This document shows positions 7,163-13,855 of a DNA stretch of 23,663 nt, piece after piece. Location of the stretch: contig CAIRLQ010000165.1 of assembly GCA_903879465.1 (NCBI GenBank), positions 1-23,663 on the forward strand, read 5' to 3'. Position 1 is the stretch's first letter, and each line of letters starts with the position of its first letter. This DNA is from an uncultured Opitutia bacterium. GTDB taxonomy: Bacteria; Verrucomicrobiota; Verrucomicrobiia; Opitutales; UBA953. The notes below the pieces were generated by a model. That model ran no database searches, had not been told where the DNA came from, and saw nothing but the letters and a program-made list of their open reading frames with translations. The translations under genes were made by a program, and so were the position numbers.

Positions 7163-8535
7163 TGCCCACCTTCTCCTCGAGCGATCTGGCCACCTGGTCC
7201 TCCGGGCAGTGGACGGCTTCGCCGAGCGCGAGCCTAACGGGTTTCGGTACGGATACACGTGCCCTCCGCACCGGTGATGTCTTCGTGGCCGTGCGTACGG
7301 AGCGCCGCGACGGGCATGATTTTCTCGCCGACGCCCGCGCGCATGGCGCGGCCTGCGCCCTGGTTTCCCGCCGCGTGGCCGATGCCCTGCCGCAGTTGGT
7401 GGTCGATGATTCCTTGGCGGCGTTGCGTCGCCTCGCCGCCGAATGGCGTCGCCGGTTCAAGGGACGCGTTGTCGGCGTCACGGGCAGCGTGGGCAAGACT
7501 TCGACGAAGGAACTCCTCGCGACCTTGCTGGGTGCCGAGGCTTTCGTCACGGAGGCTAATCTTAACAATCTTATCGGCGTACCCCTGATGCTGTTGCGTA
7601 TCGAACCAGAGCGCCACCGTTTCGCCGTCATCGAAGCAGGCATGAGTGTTCCCGGCGAATTGGGAATCTCCGCCCGCGTGATCTGTCCGGACCTCGTAAT
7701 CGTCACCGCCGTGACGCCGGTCCACCTCGAAGGGGTCGGCACCCTCGCCGCTGTCGCCCATGAGAAAGCCGAACTTATCGCCGCGCTGGCCGATGGGGGC
7801 TGCGCAATCCTTCCGTCTTCGCTTTTGGCCTGGCCGGAATTCGCTGCGCTCGCTGCCCGTTGTATCGCGGTACAGTTCCCGGGCGATCCGGCTCCCGCCG
7901 CCGCCCCGGCCCGACTCGTGCGTGCCGATTTCATCCAAGACGCGCAGGGGCGTCGTTCCTTGGTACTCGACGGCCAAGCTTTCCCACTCGCTACGATTTC
8001 TGATGGTCTGGCCCGCAACGCCGCGCTCGCGCTCGTTGCCGCTCGCGAACTGGGGCGGACGGATACGGAACTGGCCGCGTCCTTGGGCTCCTGGAGGCCG
8101 CCCGTCGGCCGTGGCAGTGTCCATGTTATCGGCGATCAAACCTTTACGATTGATTGTTATAATTCCAGCCCGGCTTCGCTCCTGGATTCCGCCGCGAGTT
8201 TCGACCGCTTCAGTCGTGGCTCGGCTGTGGCCCGTCTTTTCGTGCTCGGCGGCATGGCCGAGCTCGGCCCCACCTCTGCGCAACTCCACCGCGACTGCGG
8301 ATCGCAGCTTCCTCTCCGCGCGGGCGACCAGGTCGTCGCCTTCGGTGGGGAAGCTTCGGCTTTCCTGCAGGGAGTTGCGCAATCTGGGGTGGGACTTTTC
8401 ACTGCCGCCTCGCTTGACGAGGTCGCCGCCCGGATCCGCACGCACCGTGGGCACGTCTTCCTGAAGGGAAGCCGCTCCTTCGCGCTGGAACGCGCGCTCC
8501 CCGTCACCCTGCGCGACGCGCTCTTTTCCCACTAG
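7162..8535 (+). CDS. murF: UDP-N-acetylmuramoyl-tripeptide--D-alanyl-D-alanine ligase MurF
   Basis: Adds the D-Ala-D-Ala dipeptide made by Ddl to complete the UDP-MurNAc-pentapeptide. The 457-residue protein has an N-terminal domain with FGTDTRALRTGDVFVAV, the ATP loop VTGSVGKTSTKE (106-117), NLNNLIGVP (133-141) and the conserved VHLEGVGTLAAVAHEKAEL segment (187-205). The start is either the ATG at 7162, which shares one base with the murE stop (TGATG), or the GTG one codon earlier. GGAGG at 7143-7147 is the best Shine-Dalgarno match in the cluster but is rather distant (14 bases from the ATG). It lies one base ahead of mraY. Confidence 0.95.
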   Translation: MPTFSSSDLATWSSGQWTASPSASLTGFGTDTRALRTGDVFVAVRTERRDGHDFLADARAHGAACALVSRRVADALPQLVVDDSLAALRRLAAEWRRRFKGRVVGVTGSVGKTSTKELLATLLGAEAFVTEANLNNLIGVPLMLLRIEPERHRFAVIEAGMSVPGELGISARVICPDLVIVTAVTPVHLEGVGTLAAVAHEKAELIAALADGGCAILPSSLLAWPEFAALAARCIAVQFPGDPAPAAAPARLVRADFIQDAQGRRSLVLDGQAFPLATISDGLARNAALALVAARELGRTDTELAASLGSWRPPVGRGSVHVIGDQTFTIDCYNSSPASLLDSAASFDRFSRGSAVARLFVLGGMAELGPTSAQLHRDCGSQLPLRAGDQVVAFGGEASAFLQGVAQSGVGLFTAASLDEVAARIRTHRGHVFLKGSRSFALERALPVTLRDALFSH

Positions 8536-8536
8536 G

Positions 8537-9649
8537 ATGCTTTACCGTCTCAGCGAACTCGTCCACACCTGGGGGCCCTTCCGCCTTTTCGAGTATATTT
8601 CCGTCCGGGCAATTCTGGCGGGCTTCACGTCGCTTGCCCTCGGGATGTTCTTCTCCGGCCGCCTGATTGCGATGCTCTCGCGCCTGCGCCAGCCGGAGCG
8701 TTCGGCGCAACTGATGGGTGAACTCGCGAAAGAAGGCGGCAAGGTCCCTACGATGGGCGGACTCATCATCGCCGTCGCGATGATTCCATCGGTACTGCTT
8801 TGGGCTCGTCTCAACGTGCTCGTACTGGCGTCGCTCTGGTGCCTCATCGGCATGGGCGCCGTGGGTCTTTACGATGATTGGTTAAAGGTCCGTCACGGCA
8901 GCGCCGACGGTATCTCGGCACGCATGAAGCTGGCCGGGCAAGGGCTCGTGGCATTACTTGCCTTGGGTATTGTACTGCTTGATCCCGCCTACCGCACGAG
9001 TCTGAGCGAAGTATGGCTTCCGGTCTTGAACGGCCCGTTCTGGTCGGATCACTCGCTGGGCCTGCCTTATTGGGTCTGCCTCGGTGTGGCGGGAGCGTTC
9101 TTCATTTTGGTCTGCGTTGGTTGCTCCAACGCGGTGAACCTGACTGATGGTCTCGACGGTCTGGCGATCGGCTGCGTACTGATCACGACGATAATCTTGG
9201 GCAGCGTCGCCTATCTCGTGGGTCACCATGAGTTCTCGACCTACCTTCGCATTAGTTATGTGCCCGGAGCCGGCGAGTTGGCGGTCTTCTGCTCCGCCTT
9301 GGTCGGCGGAAGTCTCGTCTTCCTGTGGCACAATGCGGCTCCGGCCGAAATCTACATGGGCGATGTCGGCGCGCTCGGCCTCGGCGGCGGCCTCGGGGCG
9401 GTGGCGTGCCTGATGCACCAGCCATTCCTGCTGGCGATTGTCGGCGGCGTCTTCGTCTTCGAGGCGGTCTCGGTGATTCTACAAGTTGCCTATTTTAAGC
9501 GGACGGGCGGTAAGCGCCTGTTTTTGATGACGCCCATCCACCATCACTTCCAGAAAAAGGGCTGGCCCGCGACCAAGGTCGTGGCGCGCTTCTGGATTCT
9601 CTCATTCCTCTGCGGCCTGCTCGGGCTGCTATCTCTGAAACTCCGATGA
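8537..9649 (+). CDS. mraY: Phospho-N-acetylmuramoyl-pentapeptide-transferase MraY
   Basis: Integral membrane enzyme that transfers phospho-MurNAc-pentapeptide to undecaprenyl phosphate, making lipid I on the cytoplasmic face. It has 370 residues with about ten hydrophobic segments. Diagnostic motifs are KVPTMGG (69-75), the Mg/phosphate-binding GLYDDWLKV (110-118, Asp113 and Asp114), NLTDGLDGLA (201-210), GDVGALGLGGG (275-285, with Asp276) and MTPIHHHF (331-338, the HHH 335-337). It starts one base after the murF stop, and its stop overlaps the murD start. Confidence 0.97.
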   Translation: MLYRLSELVHTWGPFRLFEYISVRAILAGFTSLALGMFFSGRLIAMLSRLRQPERSAQLMGELAKEGGKVPTMGGLIIAVAMIPSVLLWARLNVLVLASLWCLIGMGAVGLYDDWLKVRHGSADGISARMKLAGQGLVALLALGIVLLDPAYRTSLSEVWLPVLNGPFWSDHSLGLPYWVCLGVAGAFFILVCVGCSNAVNLTDGLDGLAIGCVLITTIILGSVAYLVGHHEFSTYLRISYVPGAGELAVFCSALVGGSLVFLWHNAAPAEIYMGDVGALGLGGGLGAVACLMHQPFLLAIVGGVFVFEAVSVILQVAYFKRTGGKRLFLMTPIHHHFQKKGWPATKVVARFWILSFLCGLLGLLSLKLR

Positions 9650-10920
9650 GCGAGTTCCCCGAATCTCTCCGCCGCCGCCTCGCCCGCCCCGCCGCTATCT
9701 TCGGTGAAGGCGTCAGCGGTCGTTCGGTCGCGGAATCGCTCGCGAGTGCAGGATTTGCCTCCGTCATCTATGACGAGCGCGGCGAGAACCGTCAGTTCGG
9801 TCCCGAAGAAGCCGCGCGCCACGACTTGCTTGTCTATAGCCCTGGCTTCGCCCAGTCTCATCCGTGGATTCTCGCCGCGCGTCGCGCGGGGCTCCACTGT
9901 CTGGCCGAACTCGATTTCGGGGCGTTGCTGTGGACGGGTCCGGCTATCGCCATCACGGGTACCAACGGCAAGACGACGATCACGGAGTTTCTTTCTTTCG
10001 CGTTCAAGCGCTCCGGGCTCGACGCCATCGCCTGCGGTAACGTCGGCCTGCCGCTCACCTCGCTGCACCGAACGGTCTCCAATGGCTCATTCTTGGCGGT
10101 CGTCGAGGTTAGTTCTTTTCAGGCCGAGGACCTGCGTCACTTCACGCCCGAGGCGGTGCTTTGGACGAATTTCGACGAGGATCATCTCGATCGCCATGGC
10201 GACCTCGAGAGTTACTTCCGCGCCAAGTTCAAGCTGATTGAGCGCATGATGCCTGGTGGCATTCTCGTCGTGGGCGAATCCGTCATCGAGGCCGCGCGTA
10301 CGTTTGGCATCGAGCTTCCCGTCGAGGCGCTGGTTGCGACTCGCGCTGAAGTCGTCGACACCGTGCCGGCAGGCTCTGTTTTCGATTCCTGGCCGCAGCG
10401 CGAGAACTGGGCAATCCTGGTGAAGTATTGGCAGGCGCGGGGTATTCCGATGCGCCACCTCGAAGAAGCCGCCCGGCTCTTCCGTTCGCCGCCCCATCGT
10501 CTCCGCAAGATTGCCGAGAACAAGGGCGTCGAATTCTGGAACGACTCGAAGGGCACGAATTTCCACGCCGTGCAGGCCGCGCTCTCGGAGTTCAGCATCC
10601 CGGTCCGCTGGATTGGCGGCGGCAAATGGAAGGGTGGCGATCTCGGTCGTTTCGCCCGCCGCATCGCCCCGCTCATCGACGGGGCGTATCTGATCGGCGA
10701 GACCGCCCCAGAGTTGCATCGCCATTTCGAGGAGGCCGGTAAGCCGAGCCGTTGTTTCCCTTCATTGCAGGACGCCGTCGTCGCCGCCGCGAAGGATGCG
10801 CACGGTCCGATGGCCATCTTGCTGAGCCCCGGTTTCTCCAGCTTTGACCAGTTCCGCGGTTACGCGGAGCGCGGCATGGTCTTCGAGCGCGCCGCCACGG
10901 CCCTTGCAAACCGCACCTGA
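9646..10920 (+). CDS. murD: UDP-N-acetylmuramoylalanine--D-glutamate ligase MurD
   Basis: Adds D-glutamate to UDP-MurNAc-L-alanine. The 424-residue protein shows a Rossmann-like N-terminus (GEGVSGRSVA), the ATP loop ITGTNGKTT (103-111), EVSSFQAEDL (154-163), the DEDHLDRHGDLESYFRAK segment with the predicted carbamylated Lys194, NDSKGTN (299-305) and the C-terminal LSPGFSSFDQFRGYAERG. The central domain is slightly reduced, and the usual HNxxN helix that opens it reads QRENWAILVKYW. The gene overlaps mraY by ATGA and is followed by 41 bases before the LysM gene, the first real gap since rsmH. Confidence 0.95.
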   Translation: MSEFPESLRRRLARPAAIFGEGVSGRSVAESLASAGFASVIYDERGENRQFGPEEAARHDLLVYSPGFAQSHPWILAARRAGLHCLAELDFGALLWTGPAIAITGTNGKTTITEFLSFAFKRSGLDAIACGNVGLPLTSLHRTVSNGSFLAVVEVSSFQAEDLRHFTPEAVLWTNFDEDHLDRHGDLESYFRAKFKLIERMMPGGILVVGESVIEAARTFGIELPVEALVATRAEVVDTVPAGSVFDSWPQRENWAILVKYWQARGIPMRHLEEAARLFRSPPHRLRKIAENKGVEFWNDSKGTNFHAVQAALSEFSIPVRWIGGGKWKGGDLGRFARRIAPLIDGAYLIGETAPELHRHFEEAGKPSRCFPSLQDAVVAAAKDAHGPMAILLSPGFSSFDQFRGYAERGMVFERAATALANRT

Positions 10921-10961
10921 TTTTCCACCACACCACCAACCCGTCCCAACACCACATACCC

Positions 10962-11534
10962 ATGCGTCCCATCATCACCGTCACTGCCGTCGTGCTCCTG
11001 CACCTCTGCGTCGTCGCCGTTCTCGTCGGCGTCAATGGCTGCCGAAGCACCAGCGGCTTCGAGTCAGAGCCTGACCTCGCGACCTTCTCCGCCGGAGCCC
11101 GTCCTGCGGTCGGCTCCACCACCGCACTCGCACCGGTGGTCGATACCCGCACGCGCATTCCGACTCCGGCTCCTACTAAGGTAGCTCCGATTGTGAAGGC
11201 CGGCGCTGGAGGCAAGTACACCTGCGTCAGGGGCGACACCTTGGTGACGGTCGCTGCTCGTGAGAAGGTTTCCTCCTCGGCTCTCGCTAAGGCCAATAAC
11301 CTAGCGCTCAACGCGACGCTCAAGGCCGGTCAGGTGCTGACCATTCCGGCTGCTTCCCCGGCGAAGAAGGCCGGCACGAAGTCCACGGGCTCGACCACCT
11401 CCGCCCCGAAGGCCGCGACGACCAACGCTACGCCTGCCGCGCCGGCACCGACCTTCGCTCCGCTCAAGATTATCTCGCTGACGAATCCTGCGGGCGACGC
11501 CAAGCCGGCGGACACTGCTCCCGCCACTAAGTAA
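10962..11534 (+). CDS. LysM-domain putative lipoprotein within the dcw cluster
   Basis: A 190-residue exported protein. Residues 5-24 are hydrophobic and end in VGVNGC, giving a probable lipidated Cys27, although Asn at -2 makes the lipobox imperfect; otherwise it would be an N-terminally anchored protein. A Pro/Thr-rich spacer (about 45-80) leads to one LysM domain (85-129: KYTCVRGDTLVTVAAREKVS and then LAKANNL through GQVLTIPA), which usually binds the GlcNAc-MurNAc backbone of peptidoglycan. The Lys/Ala/Thr/Pro-rich tail lacks a catalytic domain, so I predict a binding or scaffolding role and no enzyme activity. It sits between murD and ftsW, 41 bases after the former and 18 before the latter. 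The leader is C/A-rich with a single G and no ribosome binding site. Confidence 0.85.
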   Translation: MRPIITVTAVVLLHLCVVAVLVGVNGCRSTSGFESEPDLATFSAGARPAVGSTTALAPVVDTRTRIPTPAPTKVAPIVKAGAGGKYTCVRGDTLVTVAAREKVSSSALAKANNLALNATLKAGQVLTIPAASPAKKAGTKSTGSTTSAPKAATTNATPAAPAPTFAPLKIISLTNPAGDAKPADTAPATK

Positions 11535-11552
11535 TCCGTTACGTCCGTCGCC

Positions 11553-12767
11553 ATGGTCATCAAGGTTAAGCAAGAGAGTCCGGGGTCCCTGAGCGGGTAC
11601 TCCCTGGGCATTCTCTTACTGACCTTGGGCCTGGCGGTATTCGGTCTGGTGGTCCAATACAGCGCGGGCATCTCGCTTTCTTCGATCAACCGCACCGGCG
11701 CTTTTTACCGTCAGCTGGTCTATCTGCCGATTGCGATTGTGGCCGGCTTCGCTTTCTATCGTCTGAATCTTGAACGTGTCCGTGAATACCGAATGTGGAT
11801 CTTCTGGGGGGCTGTGGTGGCCATGATCCTGGCCCGCATTCCCGGTATCGGCGTGACGGTCAACGGTTCGTGGCGGTGGATTGATTTCGGTTTCTTCCGC
11901 CTGCAAGCCTCCGACCTCGGTAAGATCGCTCTGGTGGTGGTGCTCTCCGACTGGTTGGCGCGCATGCAAAGGCATACGTTGCAGGCGAAGTTTCGACGAA
12001 TTCGCTTTAGCGACCGCGCACCGTATATCTTCACTCCGGCCGGCTGGATTGATATCCGCGACGGCTTCCTGCGTCCGGCGGTGATCATCATAGCGATTGC
12101 GAGTTGCATCGCGCTTGGCCCCGATCTCGGGACAATCCTGCTCTGCTGCGCCGTCGGGGGCACGATGATGCTCCTCTCCGGCGTGCGCTGGAGCTATGTT
12201 ATTCCCACGTTCCTCATGGGCATGGGTGGTCTCACGGTGCTGATTCTCAACTGGCCCACGCGCCTGCGTCGTTTCACGTCGTTCATCGATCCGTGGGCAC
12301 ACCGCGGCGATGAAGCCTACCAGCTCTTCGAAGGCATGGTGGCTTTTGGCGTCGGCGGCTTGACGGGGAAGGGTGCCGCCAACGGTATTCAGGGCCGTGC
12401 GTATCTCCCAGAGGCGCACACGGATTTCGTGTTCTCGGTTATCGGCGAGGAATATGGGCTGATTGCAACGAGTCTGGTGGCCCTGGCTTATTTGGGCATC
12501 TTTTATTGTTCGTACCGCGCGATGTTGCGCTGCCACGATCTCTTCCGCTTTAACGTCTGCCTCGGGGCGACGCTCTTCCTGATTTATCAGGCGCTGATCA
12601 ATATGGGCGTGGTCACCGGCCTGCTGCCGACCAAGGGAATTTCGCTCCCGTTCATCAGCTACGGCGGTACGAATCTGGTGATCATGGGCTGCATGGTCGG
12701 GCTCGTCCTCAATTGCATCCGTGATTCGGCACAACCCGCGTTCGCGCCCAAGGAGGCTCGCGCATGA
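11553..12767 (+). CDS. ftsW: Septal peptidoglycan glycosyltransferase FtsW (SEDS family)
   Basis: Polytopic SEDS-family enzyme polymerising lipid II at the septum with FtsI. It has 404 residues and around ten membrane segments. Landmarks are NGSWRWIDFGFFRLQASDLGK (104-124), LGPDLGT (188-194), the catalytic-type Asp291 in YLPEAHTDFVFSVIGEEYGL (284-303), and NMGVVTGLLPTKGISLPFISYGG (350-372). The first differs from the common LQPSELAK form. The cytoplasmic loop around residues 137-173 is rich in basic residues and clearly longer than in E. coli FtsW. Next to murG it follows the classic ftsW-murG order. The start ATG lacks a Shine-Dalgarno sequence; the stop overlaps murG by ATGA. Confidence 0.94.
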   Translation: MVIKVKQESPGSLSGYSLGILLLTLGLAVFGLVVQYSAGISLSSINRTGAFYRQLVYLPIAIVAGFAFYRLNLERVREYRMWIFWGAVVAMILARIPGIGVTVNGSWRWIDFGFFRLQASDLGKIALVVVLSDWLARMQRHTLQAKFRRIRFSDRAPYIFTPAGWIDIRDGFLRPAVIIIAIASCIALGPDLGTILLCCAVGGTMMLLSGVRWSYVIPTFLMGMGGLTVLILNWPTRLRRFTSFIDPWAHRGDEAYQLFEGMVAFGVGGLTGKGAANGIQGRAYLPEAHTDFVFSVIGEEYGLIATSLVALAYLGIFYCSYRAMLRCHDLFRFNVCLGATLFLIYQALINMGVVTGLLPTKGISLPFISYGGTNLVIMGCMVGLVLNCIRDSAQPAFAPKEARA

Positions 12768-13855
12768 GTCGCGTGCTGCTTGCGTGCGGAGGTACCGGCG
12801 GCCATCTCGCCCCGGGTATCGCACTCGCCCAGCGGCTCAGCGATGAGGGTCACGAGTGTCTACTGGTCGTCAGCAGTAAGGCGGTGGATGCGCGCATGAC
12901 TTCGAATTATCCGCGGCTGACCTTCGTCCCAGGTAAGGGGCGCGGTTTCGGTCCGGGGCTGCTCGCCAAACTACTTTTCTTCCCGGCCCTATTGGGTGCG
13001 GTGTGGTCGGCCTGGCGCCTGCTGCGTCGTTTTCGTCCCGATGCCTTGGTCTGTTTCGGTGGGTTCATGAGCCTAGGTCCGGCCATCGCGTGTTTTTTGT
13101 CCGGCATTCCGGTCGTGGTCCATGAAGCCAATCGTCGTCCGGGCAAGGCCGTCCGGCTCATCGCGCGTTTCGCGACTTCCGTGCACCTCCCGAACGGCGT
13201 GCGCATCGCGGGCATAGCCGCCGCCCGGCAGCACGACTCTGGTTATCCCGTGCGTGCGGAGATACGTCCGCTTGCGCGCGACGCTGCCCGCCGTGCTCTG
13301 GGCCTGCCGCCCGGAGGTCGCCTGTTGCTCGTCACGGGTGGGAGCCAAGGGGCAGCTTCGTTGAATCGCTGGGTCGAGCAGCACGTCGCGGAGTTCAGCC
13401 AGCGCTCCATGCATGTGCTCTGCCTGACGGGTCCGGGCGGGCGCGAAGAGGAGCTCCGCTCTCCGCAGTCGATCGTGAAGTTCATTCCTTTCTGTCATCA
13501 GATGGCGGCCGCTTATTCCGCTGCCGACCTCGCGGTGACGCGGGCCGGCGCCGGTACGCTCGCCGAACTTGCCACCTGTCGCACGCCGGCGGTGCTCCTG
13601 CCTTATCCGCGCGCGGCCGATGACCATCAGACCGCGAACGCCGTGGAGAGCACGAAAACGGGCGCAGCTCTTCTGTTGCCCGAAGCTGACATCTCCCAAC
13701 TCGCCGAGATAGTTTTCAAGCGAATCGGTGATAACGCCGGCCTCGCCGCGATGCGCGATGCGCTGGCCTTGGCCGATGCGGCTAATCGCTGGGAAGAGCT
13801 TGCGATCGAAACCCTTTCACTGGCTGGGCGGAAGCACCGGCCCGCGCACGCATGA
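12764..13855 (+). CDS. murG: UDP-N-acetylglucosamine--N-acetylmuramyl-(pentapeptide) pyrophosphoryl-undecaprenol N-acetylglucosamine transferase MurG
   Basis: Peripheral membrane GT-B glycosyltransferase (family GT28) converting lipid I to lipid II. The 363-residue protein carries GGTGGH (9-14), CFGGFMSLGPAIAC (97-110), VVHEANRRPGKAVR (118-131; Ala where E. coli has Gln in HEQN), VTGGSQGAASLN (190-201), VTRAGAGTLAELA (258-270) and DDHQTANA (286-293), which form the acceptor and UDP-GlcNAc sites. Start and stop both overlap neighbours by ATGA (12764 and 13852). Confidence 0.96.
   Translation: MSRVLLACGGTGGHLAPGIALAQRLSDEGHECLLVVSSKAVDARMTSNYPRLTFVPGKGRGFGPGLLAKLLFFPALLGAVWSAWRLLRRFRPDALVCFGGFMSLGPAIACFLSGIPVVVHEANRRPGKAVRLIARFATSVHLPNGVRIAGIAAARQHDSGYPVRAEIRPLARDAARRALGLPPGGRLLLVTGGSQGAASLNRWVEQHVAEFSQRSMHVLCLTGPGGREEELRSPQSIVKFIPFCHQMAAAYSAADLAVTRAGAGTLAELATCRTPAVLLPYPRAADDHQTANAVESTKTGAALLLPEADISQLAEIVFKRIGDNAGLAAMRDALALADAANRWEELAIETLSLAGRKHRPAHA

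Noticed and set aside
7234..8532. A 432-codon open frame on the - strand opposite murF
   Set aside because: It is an exact shadow of murF in GC-rich DNA; the translation is Arg/Gly-rich with no recognisable domain, and the + strand frame has all MurF motifs.
11616..12824. A 402-codon open frame on the - strand opposite ftsW
   Set aside because: Antisense to a clear membrane protein; the translation is charged, low in hydrophobic residues and without family features.
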